This document shows positions 34,765 to 44,034 of a DNA stretch of 64,000 nucleotides, piece by piece (the first letter of the stretch is position 1; the number at the start of each line of letters is the position of its first letter). Origin of the DNA: a bacterium (GTDB lineage: Bacteria > Bacillota > Bacilli > Lactobacillales > Streptococcaceae); the NCBI GenBank assembly GCA_905221035.1, contig CAJNBP010000008.1:1-64000 (forward strand), given 5' to 3'. Both the position numbers and the translations under genes were made by a program. Under the pieces are notes generated by a model. It was not told the DNA's origin. It ran no database searches and saw only the letters and a list, made by a program, of their open reading frames with translations.

Positions 34765-36387
34765 TTAAGAAATTTTTAATTTTGCTCGCAGTCGATCTGC
34801 TTGGGCTTTTCCAATCACCTTATCCAATAAACGAGTACGGAGACTCATGGCTCCATATACTCCTCCACCCATGGCACCAACAAGAGCTACATAAAGGAAG
34901 CTCCACAAACGTCCACTTGGTTGGAAGACAAATCCTAAAATCCACTGGATGGCACCGACACCGATGAACATAACAAGAGTCAACAAACTGATTAAAATGG
35001 TTCGCTTCAAAATCACCTTGCGCTTGACACCCGTTACCTTACAAATATCCCGATACATCAAGACGTTAGGAATGATAAGCCCAATGGTTGTAGAAATCAA
35101 CGGACCATAACTGTGGAAGAGGGCGATGGTAGGTATTTGCAAGACTAGCTTGGCAATGGAACCATAGATAAAATAGAGAACGGCCTTGCGGTTGCGGAAC
35201 ATAGCCTGAAGCATTGGCGATAAAACCATGTACAAGCCTAAAATGGTAGATTGCAAAACTGCAAAGACAAACAAGCCCATGGCCAAACTATCTGGTTTGC
35301 CATAGAAGACTGTATAAAGAGGTTCTCCTACCATAACCACTCCAACCGTTGCTGGTAGTAGGAATACAAAAAGCATGGTAATGCTGTCCTGAACGAGACG
35401 AGAAGCTGCCTTCAAGTCCCCCTTGACATAGTTTTCAGTCAAAAGCGGCAAACCGACTCCCCCAATTGAAACCCCTACAGAAATCAAAATCATCGTGATT
35501 TTATTAGGATTGGCTGAGAAATAAGAAAACATGACAACCAAGTCCTCGTTGTTGTAGTTGGTAAACCAGCTCATACTATTGATAAAGGTCATCTGATCCA
35601 AAATCTGGAAAAGCTGGATGGCAGACCCTGTCAGGATAAAAGGAATGGCTTCCTTAATGGTATCGACCAAGAGACGCTTGCTGTTAATCTTATCCCCTGT
35701 TTCAAAGACTCTTTTGAGTAACCCTTCTTGAGCAAGGAAATAAATCAAAACTGCAAAACTGGCTACCATACCGACAAAGGCCGCAAAGGTCGATTGGGTA
35801 ACGGCTGCTAGGTAATCTCCTGAACCGAGTTTCATAATGATAAAGGTTGCTAAGAGCATCCAGATAACACGAATGACCTGCTCAGCGATTTGGCTCATAG
35901 CATAAGGTTTGAGGTTATTCATCCCTTGGAAGAAGCCTCGGATAACACTCATAGATGGGAAAATCAAGACTCCCCAAGCCAAGCTCTGCATGATCGGTAT
36001 CAAGTCTTTGCCCACGCCAGACAAGTCTGCTAGCCAAGGAGCAAAGGCATATAAAACTAAAGCAAAAACGAGGCCAAGTCCTGTCATAAATCCTAAAAAG
36101 CTCCGAATCAGGGCAAAGCTATGCTCTTCTTCTCGCATGGTATTGTACTTGGCAACTTGCTTGGCCACCGCAACTGGAATCCCTGCTGTTGAAACCAGCA
36201 AGAACCAGGCATAGATATTGTAGCCCATGGTAAAGAGTCCATTTGCTGTAGCCGCATAAGACCCCATCCAGATATACCAAGGAATAATGTAAATAGCCCC
36301 AAGTAGGCGACTGATAAAGTTACTAGCCGTTAGCCAAGCAGTCCCCCGTAACATCTGAGCCTGCTGGTGATTGTTTTCGTGCGACAT
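34765..36387 (-). CDS. murJ: MurJ/YtgP-type lipid II flippase (MOP superfamily)
   Basis: 540 residues from ATG 36387 with GAGGAA just upstream (the TTG at 36402 is less likely). About fourteen hydrophobic segments. N-terminal RGTAWLTASNFISRLLGAIY and GIPVAVAKQVAKYN are typical of the polysaccharide-biosynthesis/SpoVB-MurJ group. YtgP-like proteins of streptococci act as the lipid II flippase. Divergent from murE, a cytoplasmic peptidoglycan ligase, which supports the envelope role. Alternative: a related teichoic-acid or polysaccharide flippase. Confidence 0.82.
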   Translation of the reverse strand: MSHENNHQQAQMLRGTAWLTASNFISRLLGAIYIIPWYIWMGSYAATANGLFTMGYNIYAWFLLVSTAGIPVAVAKQVAKYNTMREEEHSFALIRSFLGFMTGLGLVFALVLYAFAPWLADLSGVGKDLIPIMQSLAWGVLIFPSMSVIRGFFQGMNNLKPYAMSQIAEQVIRVIWMLLATFIIMKLGSGDYLAAVTQSTFAAFVGMVASFAVLIYFLAQEGLLKRVFETGDKINSKRLLVDTIKEAIPFILTGSAIQLFQILDQMTFINSMSWFTNYNNEDLVVMFSYFSANPNKITMILISVGVSIGGVGLPLLTENYVKGDLKAASRLVQDSITMLFVFLLPATVGVVMVGEPLYTVFYGKPDSLAMGLFVFAVLQSTILGLYMVLSPMLQAMFRNRKAVLYFIYGSIAKLVLQIPTIALFHSYGPLISTTIGLIIPNVLMYRDICKVTGVKRKVILKRTILISLLTLVMFIGVGAIQWILGFVFQPSGRLWSFLYVALVGAMGGGVYGAMSLRTRLLDKVIGKAQADRLRAKLKIS

Positions 36388-36456
36388 AGATTCCTCATTC
36401 AATTTTGATAACTAGGAAAAACTCCTTATCTTCCATTATAAACTTTTCCTTGTTAC

Positions 36457-36485
36457 TTGTAAATTTGCGACTTTCGGTTTACAAT
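36457..36485 (+). promoter_or_regulatory. murE promoter, 7 bp from the start codon
   Basis: -35 TTGTAA (36457-36462), 17-bp spacer, -10 TACAAT (36480-36485). The ATG is at 36493, so the expected transcription start is at or just before the A of ATG, predicting a leaderless or nearly leaderless mRNA. Confidence 0.6.
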
Positions 36486-36492
36486 AGAAAGT

Positions 36493-37938
36493 ATGATAAA
36501 AATTGAAACCGTATTAGATATATTAAAGAAAGATGGTCTCTTCCGCGAGATTATCGACCAAGGACACTACCACTACAACTACAGCAAAGTTGTTTTTGAT
36601 AGCATCAGCTACGACAGTCGCAAGGCTAAAGAAAAGAGCCTCTTTTTCGTCAAGGGTGCTGCCTTTAAGAAGGAATTTCTGATTTCAGCCATCTCTCAAG
36701 GCCTCGGTTGGTATGTGGCTGAAGAAGACTATGAAGTTGGTATTCCTGCTATCATCGTCAGTGATATCAAGAAAGCCATGAGTTTGGTAGCTATGGAATT
36801 TTATGGCAATCCACAGGACAAACTCAAACTCCTGGCCTTCACCGGGACCAAGGGTAAGACAACAGCAGCCTATTTCGCCTATAACATTTTATCTCAAAGT
36901 CATCGACCTGCTATGTTGTCGACTATGAACACAACTCTAGATGGCAAAACTTTCTTTAAGTCTGCATTGACAACTCCTGAAAGTATTGACCTCTTTGATA
37001 TGATGAATCAAGCTGTGCAAAATGACCGCACCCACCTCATCATGGAGGTATCCAGTCAAGCCTATCTGGTCAAACGTGTCTATGGCCTAACCTTTGATGT
37101 GGGAGTTTTCCTCAATATCAGCCCTGACCATATCGGTCCGATTGAACACCCTAACTTTGAAGACTATTTCTACCACAAGCGTCTCTTGATGGAAAATAGC
37201 CGAGCAGTCATCATTAACAGCGACATGGACCACTTCTCAGTCTTGAAAGAACAAGTGGCAGAGCAAGACCATGATTTCTATGGTAGCCAATCTGATAATC
37301 AAATCGAGAATTCTAAAGCTTTTAGCTTTTCAGTTAGTGGAAAACTCGCTGGTGATTATGATATCCAACTGATTGGCCACTTCAACCAAGAAAATGCAGT
37401 CGCTGCTGGACTTGCCTGTCTCCGTCTGGGAGCAAGTCTTGAGGACATCAAAAAAGGAATCGCAGCAACCCGTGTTCCTGGTCGTATGGAAGTTCTCACT
37501 CAGAAAAATGGTGCCAAGATTTTCATCGACTATGCCCACAATGGGGACAGTCTGAAAAAACTCATCAATGTTGTAGAGACTCATCAAACTGGAAAGATTG
37601 CTCTGGTTCTTGGTTCGACAGGAAACAAGGGAGAAAGCCGTCGTAAGGACTTTGGCCTTCTCCTGAATCAACACCCTGAGATTCAAGTCTTTCTGACTGC
37701 TGATGATCCCAACTATGAAGACCCAATGGCCATTGCGGATGAAATTAGTAGCTACATCAATCATCCTGTTGAAAAGATTGCGGATCGCCAAGAAGCCATC
37801 AAGTCAGCCATGGCTATTACAAGTCAAGAATTAGATGCTGTCATTATCGCTGGTAAGGGAGCCGATTGCTACCAAATCGTCCAAGGCAAGAAAGAAGCCT
37901 ATCCAGGAGATGCAGCCGTCGCAGAAAATTATTTATAA
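36493..37938 (+). CDS. murE: UDP-MurNAc-L-Ala-D-Glu:L-lysine ligase
   Basis: 481 residues; the only confident plus-strand gene. Adds L-Lys to UDP-MurNAc-L-Ala-D-Glu with ATP. ATP loop [16 protein letters not shown] (about 118-133), central [13 protein letters not shown] and [11 protein letters not shown]-terminal [11 protein letters not shown], and the substrate signature DDPNYEDP (about 400) where diaminopimelate enzymes have DNPR. That marks L-Lys specificity, as expected for streptococci. No strong ribosome site: only GAAAG before ATG. Ends at a bidirectional terminator shared with the convergent CsbD-like gene. Confidence 0.97.
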   Translation: MIKIETVLDILKKDGLFREIIDQGHYHYNYSKVVFDSISYDSRKAKEKSLFFVKGAAFKKEFLISAISQGLGWYVAEEDYEVGIPAIIVSDIKKAMSLVAMEFYGNPQDKLKLLAFTGTKGKTTAAYFAYNILSQSHRPAMLSTMNTTLDGKTFFKSALTTPESIDLFDMMNQAVQNDRTHLIMEVSSQAYLVKRVYGLTFDVGVFLNISPDHIGPIEHPNFEDYFYHKRLLMENSRAVIINSDMDHFSVLKEQVAEQDHDFYGSQSDNQIENSKAFSFSVSGKLAGDYDIQLIGHFNQENAVAAGLACLRLGASLEDIKKGIAATRVPGRMEVLTQKNGAKIFIDYAHNGDSLKKLINVVETHQTGKIALVLGSTGNKGESRRKDFGLLLNQHPEIQVFLTADDPNYEDPMAIADEISSYINHPVEKIADRQEAIKSAMAITSQELDAVIIAGKGADCYQIVQGKKEAYPGDAAVAENYL

Positions 37939-37944
37939 GATAGT

Positions 37945-37978
37945 AAAAAATCAAGGGAAATGAAACCCTTGATTTTTT
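37945..37978. terminator. Bidirectional terminator between murE and the CsbD-like gene
   Basis: AAAAAATCAAGGG / CCCTTGATTTTTT arms around AAATGAAA, with A and T runs on both sides, between convergent genes. Confidence 0.9.
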
Positions 37979-37984
37979 CTATTT

Positions 37985-38176
37985 TTATTTAAAAGCGTTT
38001 TTCAAACCTTCAACGGCACCTTCTACAGCACCTTTAGCATCTTCAACTACTTCTTTTGCCTTAGCAACTGTCTTTTCTACAGCGCCTTCTGCTTCAGTCT
38101 TGCTATCCCCAGTAACCTTACCAAATCCTTCTTTGATAGCGCCTGTTGCTTGTTCCAATTTGTTTTCAAGTGACAT
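37985..38176 (-). CDS. CsbD-family small stress protein
   Basis: 63 residues, Ala/Lys/Glu-rich, with [19 protein letters not shown], the CsbD signature, followed by an amphipathic tail ([20 protein letters not shown]). CsbD proteins are abundant under stress in many bacteria; the molecular role is unknown. Monocistronic, convergent with murE. The promoter region contains a 23-bp imperfect palindrome near the predicted transcription start. Confidence 0.88.
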   Translation of the reverse strand: MSLENKLEQATGAIKEGFGKVTGDSKTEAEGAVEKTVAKAKEVVEDAKGAVEGAVEGLKNAFK

Positions 38177-38202
38177 ATGATTGTCTCCTTTAGTTTATTC
38201 CG

Positions 38203-38253
38203 ATATGTGTTACCGGTTACATATAGTTTATACCGAATACTAAGGAAAGTCAA
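38203..38253 (-). promoter_or_regulatory. CsbD-gene promoter with a palindromic candidate operator
   Basis: Minus strand: -35 TTGACT (38248-38253), short 15-bp spacer, -10 TATAAA (38227-38232) with GG in front. Immediately downstream lies an imperfect palindrome, 38203-38225, with core TGTnACCGGTnACA, where RNA polymerase would initiate. Position and symmetry suggest a repressor site. No named regulator is assigned. Confidence 0.5.
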
Positions 38254-38276
38254 ACAATGTACTCAGGAACAAGAAA

Positions 38277-38927
38277 TCATGCCAAGTAGAAAGTTAATCT
38301 GTCCTTGTCAAAATCAACAGTCAACTCATACTTCCCTTCTTCATTTTGGACAATATAGCCTAGGACGACTAAACTGTCCACAAAGATATCACGGCGTTTC
38401 TGCATCAGTTGATCTTTTTTGAGAAATTTCAACAAAAAAGTTGTCATGTATTTGAGAGCATACTCAGGATTGACATCTCCTAAAATGTCATAAAGTTCCT
38501 GCTGTTTTTCTGTCAAAGGATACTGCTGTTTGACCTTGTAGAAATAATTAGACAGGGTCATTTTTGATCTCGCAAAGTCCGTCTTTTCAACTAAAATAGC
38601 TGCATTGGTTTGATTGCGCAATTCCGTCTCAAAACTCTTCTGTAACAAAGGTTGATAGACCGGACTAGCTTCGCTGACAAAAATCTCTTGATCCAGTTCG
38701 AGACTATCGAGTGATTCAAGCATAGGAAGATTGAGGTAATAACGCTTATTTTCCCGTAGAATCAAGCCAGCCTTTATATACTCTTCCATGAGTTTATCAA
38801 CTGCAACATCTGGAAATTGAGCCTTAATTTCCCGCAAAATCACATCATCATGCTGGTCCAGATAGTGGATCAATTCTCTAAAAAATGGCTGTCTCGTCAA
38901 ACGAGATGGATTAAAAATCTGAATCAT
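38277..38927 (-). CDS. DUF1803-family protein
   Basis: 216 residues, soluble. N-terminal IFNPSRLTRQPFFRELIHYL and a winged-helix-like segment FPDVAVDKLMEEYIKAGLI, then NKRYYLNLP; the C-terminal half is helical (YALKYMTTFLLKFLKKDQ). I place it in the streptococcal DUF1803 family from memory. The DNA-binding look of the N-terminus is an inference. Overlaps the YiiX-like gene upstream by 17 bp, so the two are co-expressed. Confidence 0.72.
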   Translation of the reverse strand: MIQIFNPSRLTRQPFFRELIHYLDQHDDVILREIKAQFPDVAVDKLMEEYIKAGLILRENKRYYLNLPMLESLDSLELDQEIFVSEASPVYQPLLQKSFETELRNQTNAAILVEKTDFARSKMTLSNYFYKVKQQYPLTEKQQELYDILGDVNPEYALKYMTTFLLKFLKKDQLMQKRRDIFVDSLVVLGYIVQNEEGKYELTVDFDKDRLTFYLA

Positions 38928-39423
38928 GAAGATTCCTTTCTTTACATTCTAACAGAGGCGATGTTGCCAACTGACTGGGATTAGTCCCAGCTTGGTTCAG
39001 AGGAACAGGCAGACCTAGTTCTCTGTAATACTCTCTCCAAAAATCACTAATCTCCTGCTCCCCATCTCCAAATTTCATGGGAATAGTTTCAAAAATGGGG
39101 AGGATTTCTGCCATATACTGGGAACAGTAAAAACCTTCTCCATCTGGATAGAAAGAAGCATTGTAGGGTGCCCCAAGATGTTTGCAAGCATTTTCCTTCA
39201 CAGACTGGATATCCATTTCTGGGTAAACATAGATGTCGTACAAATGATTGGGCGCAAAGAAGTCTGCTGGTTCCTGACAGATAACACCCGCCTTTCCACT
39301 AGCGTGGTAAATCATCCCATCCAAATAAATGGCAACATGGTTATAGTTGCCTGTGGAAGTCTGGATAGCCTGTCCCATGTCCGACTCATCTCTCACAAAA
39401 ATCAAATCGCCATTTTCTAACAT
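38911..39423 (-). CDS. YiiX/YebB-like permuted NlpC/P60 cysteine hydrolase
   Basis: 170 residues, no signal peptide. NGDLIFVRDESDMGQAI, then GNYNHVAIYLDGMIYHA with the conserved His, and later EGFYCSQYMAEIL with the catalytic Cys: the order His before Cys is that of the permuted papain-like YiiX family. Such enzymes hydrolyse amide or thioester bonds; the substrate here is unknown, and the lack of a signal argues against a cell-wall target. Overlaps the next gene by 17 bp. Confidence 0.82.
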   Translation of the reverse strand: MLENGDLIFVRDESDMGQAIQTSTGNYNHVAIYLDGMIYHASGKAGVICQEPADFFAPNHLYDIYVYPEMDIQSVKENACKHLGAPYNASFYPDGEGFYCSQYMAEILPIFETIPMKFGDGEQEISDFWREYYRELGLPVPLNQAGTNPSQLATSPLLECKERNLHDSDF

Positions 39424-39433
39424 ACTTCACTCC

Positions 39434-39456
39434 TAGAAAAAAAGGAGCCGAAACTC
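39434..39456 (-). terminator. ppaC terminator
   Basis: Short GGAG / CTCC stem with a TTTCGG loop and seven T on the minus strand. Confidence 0.6.
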
Positions 39457-39509
39457 CCTTCGATATAAGGCAAACTAGCCTTTCCTAATTTGAATTAACA
39501 CTCAAAATC

Positions 39510-40445
39510 TTAAGCATTGAAGCTTTCAGTCAATTGAGGTACCACTTGTTTCTTACGTGAAACAGCACCAGCAAGGAAGGCATGATTGTTTTCAAGTTTG
39601 AAGTTGAAAGCCGCTTCGACTTTGCCCATATTAGCACCAAGTGCTAGGATTTCTGAGTTTGAGTTAACGATATCTGTAATCATCAAGACAAAGTCAGAGT
39701 AGCCGTTTGCTTCGTTAGTAGCTTGCATTGCAGCTTCAATTTCTGCTTGGCGCTCCAATACTTCAGCGATATCAACTGTGTTGACTTGGGCAACACGGAC
39801 ATTATTTCCGTTCAATTCAAAAGTCTTAGCATCGATGTCAATCAATTCTTCAGCAGATTTGCTAGCCAAGTTGGTACCAGCTTTTAGCATTGCGAGACCA
39901 TATTCTTCCAAGTTGACACCAGCCAATTCAGCCAATTCTGGAGCAATGACTTTATCTGTTGGGTGTGTTGTTGGTGATTTCAAAAGAAGAGTATCTGAAA
40001 TCAAACCTGAAAGCATCAAACCAGCAATCTCTTTGGGAACAGCTACGCCATGTTCTTTAAACATACGGTAAACGATTGAAGAAGCTGACCCAACTGGCTC
40101 CAAACGCATGTAAAGTGGACTTGCAGTTTCAAAGTTAGCCACACGGTGGTGGTCTACAACACCATAAACTTCTACTTCAGCGATATCTGATACAGATTGT
40201 TGGAATTCATTATGGTCAGTCAAGATAACTTGCTCTGCACCCTCTGCTTTAGCAGAAGTGATAACACGCGGTGCTTCCACACCAAAATAGTTCAAGACAA
40301 AGGCTGTTTCTTCATTTGGAGTTCCAAGAGCAACAGCTTCCGTATCCAAACCGTATGCTTCTTTTGCAAGGTAGGCAAAGGCTACAGATGACCCGATGGC
40401 ATCTGAGTCTGGATTTTGGTGACCAAATACTAGAATCTTAGACAT
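39510..40445 (-). CDS. ppaC: Manganese-dependent inorganic pyrophosphatase
   Basis: 311 residues, family II pyrophosphatase. DHH-domain motifs [20 protein letters not shown] and YGVVDHHRV hold the Mn ligands; the DHHA2 domain ends with [10 protein letters not shown], which binds pyrophosphate. Hydrolyses PPi to phosphate, pulling biosynthesis forward. Monocistronic with a good promoter (40475-40503). Confidence 0.97.
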   Translation of the reverse strand: MSKILVFGHQNPDSDAIGSSVAFAYLAKEAYGLDTEAVALGTPNEETAFVLNYFGVEAPRVITSAKAEGAEQVILTDHNEFQQSVSDIAEVEVYGVVDHHRVANFETASPLYMRLEPVGSASSIVYRMFKEHGVAVPKEIAGLMLSGLISDTLLLKSPTTHPTDKVIAPELAELAGVNLEEYGLAMLKAGTNLASKSAEELIDIDAKTFELNGNNVRVAQVNTVDIAEVLERQAEIEAAMQATNEANGYSDFVLMITDIVNSNSEILALGANMGKVEAAFNFKLENNHAFLAGAVSRKKQVVPQLTESFNA

Positions 40446-40474
40446 GATAATACCTCATTTTGTTTATTCTCTTT

Positions 40475-40503
40475 ATTGTAGCATTTTTTTCGCTTTTTGA
40501 CAA
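40475..40503 (-). promoter_or_regulatory. ppaC promoter
   Basis: -35 TTGTCA (40498-40503), 17-bp spacer, -10 TACAAT (40475-40480) with TGC extension, minus strand. Confidence 0.72.
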
Positions 40504-40506
40504 AAG

Positions 40507-40530
40507 TAAGAGGAGTCAAAGGACTCCCCA
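40507..40530 (-). terminator. Terminator-like hairpin after the GIY-YIG gene
   Basis: GGAGTC / GACTCC stem with a CTTT loop followed by TCTTACTTTT on the minus strand. Confidence 0.55.
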
Positions 40531-40815
40531 CTACTCTTCAAAATAACTGAGTAAATTTCTATCTTGATTTTCAGATAAAAATATTTCCTTTTGCGGTCTC
40601 TTCTTACGCTTGAGCAGGGCTTCTGCCGACATGGCTTCTTCCTTACTGGCAAAACCTTGAGCATAGATGAGTTTGACCGGCAAGCGAGCTCGTGTATATT
40701 TGGCTCCCTTCCCACTATTGTGGACAGCGAGGCGTCTTCTCACATCAGTCGTATAACCGGTATAATAAGAACCATCACGACACTCCAGCACATACATATA
40801 AGCCTTATGATCCAT
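40531..40815 (-). CDS. GIY-YIG nuclease-fold protein (UPF0213/YazA-like)
   Basis: 94 residues from ATG 40815, which overlaps the stop of the upstream methyltransferase gene; the longer frame to 40866 would lie inside that gene. [20 protein letters not shown] carries a GIY-YIG equivalent (YMY...YTG), followed by the conserved Arg ([10 protein letters not shown]) and YTRARLPV. Small stand-alone GIY-YIG proteins of this type are widespread and of unknown role, perhaps in DNA repair. Coupled translation with the methyltransferase. Confidence 0.9.
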   Translation of the reverse strand: MDHKAYMYVLECRDGSYYTGYTTDVRRRLAVHNSGKGAKYTRARLPVKLIYAQGFASKEEAMSAEALLKRKKRPQKEIFLSENQDRNLLSYFEE

Positions 40816-41554
40816 AATAAATCTCTTCAAGTTCGGGCGTATAGGAACCATCATCATTGTGGACAATCAAAGGAGGTAAAACCTTAAAACCACTTGTCGA
40901 GCCATCCTTGATAGCCTCAATCAAGAGCATATTGGCTTCCTTTTCCCGCTTTGGATAAACAAACTGCAGGCGCTTAGGGGCTAGATTATGCCGTTGCAAC
41001 ATATCCAAGATATCCAAGAGGCGATCAGGTCTATGAACCATGGCCAAGCGCCCATTGGACTTGAGAATACTTTGGGCACTACGACAGATTTCTTCCAAAT
41101 TAGTCGTGATTTCATGGCGTGCCAAGAGGTAATGTTCACTCTCATTCAGATTGGAATGAGGATCCACCTTGAAATAAGGCGGATTACACAAAATCATATC
41201 CACCTTACTCCCCTGAATGTAAGCCGGCATGTTTTTCAAATCATCACAGATGACCTGCATTTGCTCCTCTAACCCATTCAAACGGACAGAGCGTTCAGCC
41301 ATATCCGCCAAACGCTCCTGAATCTCAACAGCCAAAATCTGTGCCTGAGTACGAGTACTGGCAAAAAGCCCTACCGCCCCATTCCCAGCGCAGAAATCCA
41401 CAATTAAGCCCTTCTTAGGAAAACGTGGAAAGCGTGACAAGAGAACACTATCCACCGAATAGCTAAAAACCTCTCTATTTTGAATGATTTTGATATCTGT
41501 CGAAAAGAGCTGGTTAATGCGCTCTCCTGATTTTAATAATTGTTCTTCTTCCAT
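40805..41554 (-). CDS. tRNA1(Val) (adenine37-N6)-methyltransferase-like protein
   Basis: 249 residues. SAM site [18 protein letters not shown] (about 49-66) and the amino-methyltransferase motif [12 protein letters not shown] (NPPY) around 122. The N-terminal [20 protein letters not shown] and the [19 protein letters not shown] segment match the TrmN6/YabB group, which modifies A37 of tRNA-Val. Adjacent, as usual in Firmicutes, to a small GIY-YIG gene. Confidence 0.9.
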   Translation of the reverse strand: MEEEQLLKSGERINQLFSTDIKIIQNREVFSYSVDSVLLSRFPRFPKKGLIVDFCAGNGAVGLFASTRTQAQILAVEIQERLADMAERSVRLNGLEEQMQVICDDLKNMPAYIQGSKVDMILCNPPYFKVDPHSNLNESEHYLLARHEITTNLEEICRSAQSILKSNGRLAMVHRPDRLLDILDMLQRHNLAPKRLQFVYPKREKEANMLLIEAIKDGSTSGFKVLPPLIVHNDDGSYTPELEEIYYGS

Positions 41555-41606
41555 GGTCCTATTATAGCAAATTTATATTAACATTACAAAGAATATCGAT
41601 TTCTAA

Positions 41607-41969
41607 CTAATTCTTCTGCTTCTTCAAATGTTGAAGGGCTTCCTTGGTCCAAATTGGCATCATTCTTTTGAGAGGCGCAAAGCCGTAGTTAAAGCGGTCG
41701 CTTGAAAAGCGTCTCCGTCTAGGAAACTGGTGCTTTTCTTCCTCCAAAGTACGGATAGAAAGACTGGCTTTCCCTGTAAATTCATCTAAATCCACTACCT
41801 GAACTTGAACCTCTTCATCGACTTTCAGGGCTTCATGAATATTTTCAATAAATCCTGTTCGAATCTCTGAAATGTGAATCAGCCCCGTATCACCCGTCTC
41901 TAACTCAACAAAGGCACCATAGGGCTGAATCCCTGTAATACGCCCCTTTAGCTTATCACCGATTTTCAT
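41607..41969 (-). CDS. cvfD: S1 RNA-binding domain protein, CvfD/YugI-like
   Basis: 120 residues from ATG 41969; the upstream gene's stop is one base before this ATG. One S1 domain fills residues 1-72: KIGDKLKGRITGIQPYGAFV, GLIHISEI, GKASLSIRTL. The C-terminal tail is basic (RRRRFSSDRFNYGF). Homologues act as RNA-binding regulators; the pneumococcal one in this genomic position is, as I recall, CvfD, a global post-transcriptional regulator. Likely co-transcribed with the HAD-cyclophilin gene. Confidence 0.85.
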   Translation of the reverse strand: MKIGDKLKGRITGIQPYGAFVELETGDTGLIHISEIRTGFIENIHEALKVDEEVQVQVVDLDEFTGKASLSIRTLEEEKHQFPRRRRFSSDRFNYGFAPLKRMMPIWTKEALQHLKKQKN

Positions 41970-41970
41970 C

Positions 41971-43371
41971 TTAGTCCTCAATTTCAATAGTTTCAATCAC
42001 AACATCTTCAACCGGCTTGTCCATAGCCCCTGTCTCAACAGCAGCAATAGCATCCAAGACAGCGTAAGATGCTTCATCAGCTAGCTGACCAAAAACCGTG
42101 TGACGACGGTCTAGGTGAGGTGTACCACCTTGGTTGGCATAGATTTCCGCAATCGGTTCTGGCCAACCACCACGAGCAATTTCTTTCTTAGAATAAGGCA
42201 GATGTTGATTTTGCACGATAAAGAACTGGCTGCCATTGGTATTTGGACCAGCATTAGCCATGGAAAGAGCACCACGGATATTGTAAAGTTCTTCTGAGAA
42301 TTCATCCTCAAATGATTCGCCGTAGATTGACTCGCCACCCATACCAGTTCCAGTTGGGTCTCCACCTTGGATCATAAAGTCCTTGATAATACGATGGAAA
42401 ATGACACCATCATAGTAGCCATCTTTTGAAAGAGCAACAAAGTTAGCTACTGTTTTAGGAGCATGTTCAGGGAAGAGCTTGATACGCAAGTCTCCGTGAT
42501 TGGTCTTAATGGTCGCAAGAGGACCTTCTACTGTTTCAATGTCTACTTGTGGGAAATGCAATTCTTTTTCTACCATACCAAATCCTTCTAAGGCATTAAA
42601 AATGCCATCTTCTTCTAATGTTTTCGTTATATAATCTGCTTTTTCTTTGATTTTTTCATGAGAAATTCCCATGGCAACGCTGATACCAGCGTAATCAAAG
42701 AGTTCCAAGTCGTTGAGGCCATCTCCAAAGACCATGACGTTCTCTGGTTTCAAGCCTAGGTGTTCTACAACCTTTTCCACACCCGTCGCCTTAGAGCCTG
42801 AAATCGGCACAATGTCAGACGAATGCTCATGCCAACGAACCATGCGAAGTTTATCTGAGAGACTGTCAGGCAAGCGCAAATCATCCCCCTTATCTTCAAA
42901 AGTCCACATCTGATAGATGTCTTCCTTTTCATGGAAATCTGGATCTACATCCAAATCGGGATAGATTGGATCGATAGCCTCACTAATCATATCGGTGCGA
43001 GTCGACAACTTGGCATCATGACTCCCAACCAAGCCATACTCAATTCCTTCTTGCTTGGCCCAAGAAATGTACTCCTCAACATCTGACTTCTCGATCTGAT
43101 GTTGATAAATGACCTGACCTTTTTTATCTTCGATGTAGGCCCCATTCAGGGTCACAAAAAAGTCAGGTTTTAGATCACGAATCTCTGGCACAACACCAAA
43201 AATCCCTCGTCCAGAAGCAATACCTGTCAAAATTCCTTTCTCACGTAATTGCTTAAAAACAGTTGGGATTGAAGCTGGAATAAAACCAGTCTTGGAATTT
43301 CGCAATGTATCATCAATATCAAAAAAGACAATCTTGATTTTCTTTGCCTTATATCTTAATTTCGCATCCAT
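41971..43371 (-). CDS. Fusion of a Cof-type HAD phosphatase and a cyclophilin peptidyl-prolyl isomerase
   Basis: 466 residues. The N-terminal 270 form a HAD-IIB (Cof) phosphatase: VFFDIDDTLRN, GIASGRG, SGSKATGVEKV and FGDGLNDLELF are the four catalytic motifs. The C-terminal 190 form a cyclophilin: APKTVANFVALSKDGYYDGV, IFHRIIKDFMIQGGDPTG and LSMANAGPNTNGSQFFIVQN, all active-site regions intact. The fusion is typical of streptococci. No signal peptide, so cytosolic. Both halves look functional; what couples phosphatase and isomerase activity is not known to me. Extended -10 promoter (TGG-TATAAT) about 30 bp upstream. Confidence 0.94.
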   Translation of the reverse strand: MDAKLRYKAKKIKIVFFDIDDTLRNSKTGFIPASIPTVFKQLREKGILTGIASGRGIFGVVPEIRDLKPDFFVTLNGAYIEDKKGQVIYQHQIEKSDVEEYISWAKQEGIEYGLVGSHDAKLSTRTDMISEAIDPIYPDLDVDPDFHEKEDIYQMWTFEDKGDDLRLPDSLSDKLRMVRWHEHSSDIVPISGSKATGVEKVVEHLGLKPENVMVFGDGLNDLELFDYAGISVAMGISHEKIKEKADYITKTLEEDGIFNALEGFGMVEKELHFPQVDIETVEGPLATIKTNHGDLRIKLFPEHAPKTVANFVALSKDGYYDGVIFHRIIKDFMIQGGDPTGTGMGGESIYGESFEDEFSEELYNIRGALSMANAGPNTNGSQFFIVQNQHLPYSKKEIARGGWPEPIAEIYANQGGTPHLDRRHTVFGQLADEASYAVLDAIAAVETGAMDKPVEDVVIETIEIED

Positions 43372-43452
43372 CTCACTACCTCTTTCAATCTAACTCTTTC
43401 CATTATACCATAAAGTAGGCAAATCCCACATCCCCAATAAAATCCTTGTCTC

Positions 43453-43956
43453 TTATCCGAATTCCTTTACAAGATACAGCACCAAATCATCATTATTTTG
43501 GCAAGTTGCATTCATTTCCAAGGGTTGATTTCGATACCAGACACCTGTCCCATCTGGAATGTAGCCCCGTCTGATATACAATCTCTGGGCAGGGCCATAG
43601 CCTAAGTGCAAACCTACACCAAGAGTGACCTTGCTCGAAACATACTTGACTCGTTTTTCTGCTTCTTCCAGCAGTTGATTCCCAATCCCTTGATTTCGAA
43701 AAGGCTCAAACACATTAAAATCTGATAATTCTGGATAGACTTCTGCAAAAGGACCATGTTTAGCAGAGGGCAAAATAGTAACGTAGCCCGCTACAGAACC
43801 ATCAATTTCTGCAACTAAGACTTCTCTCTCCCCGCTTTCCTGTTCCAGAAAATATCTAGCCAAAATTTCCTCTCTACCAGGCCAACCTTGATTCATAAAT
43901 CCATGAGATAAAGATTCAATATCAGACTTAATCATATTTCTAATCGTACAATTCAT
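43453..43956 (-). CDS. GNAT N-acetyltransferase
   Basis: 167 residues from ATG 43956 with AAAGGTGG upstream; an ATG at 43992 overlaps the -10 region and is less likely. Motif A: FNVFEPFRNQGIGNQLLEEA (about 86-105), then LGVGLHLGYGPAQRLYIRRG YIPDG as the usual final motif. Resembles small-molecule GNATs; substrate unknown. Fifth GNAT gene in this window. Confidence 0.87.
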   Translation of the reverse strand: MNCTIRNMIKSDIESLSHGFMNQGWPGREEILARYFLEQESGEREVLVAEIDGSVAGYVTILPSAKHGPFAEVYPELSDFNVFEPFRNQGIGNQLLEEAEKRVKYVSSKVTLGVGLHLGYGPAQRLYIRRGYIPDGTGVWYRNQPLEMNATCQNNDDLVLYLVKEFG

Positions 43957-44034
43957 CTTTGACTTACCCACCTTTACTCTTTTTATTACCATTATAGCAC
44001 GCCAAGGTCAGAAAAAAACTATCTCGTGAAAAAA

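Noticed and set aside
40816..40866. Longer GIY-YIG protein starting at 40866
   Set aside because: The extension lies inside the methyltransferase gene and adds residues not expected for the family; ATG 40815 gives the usual start.
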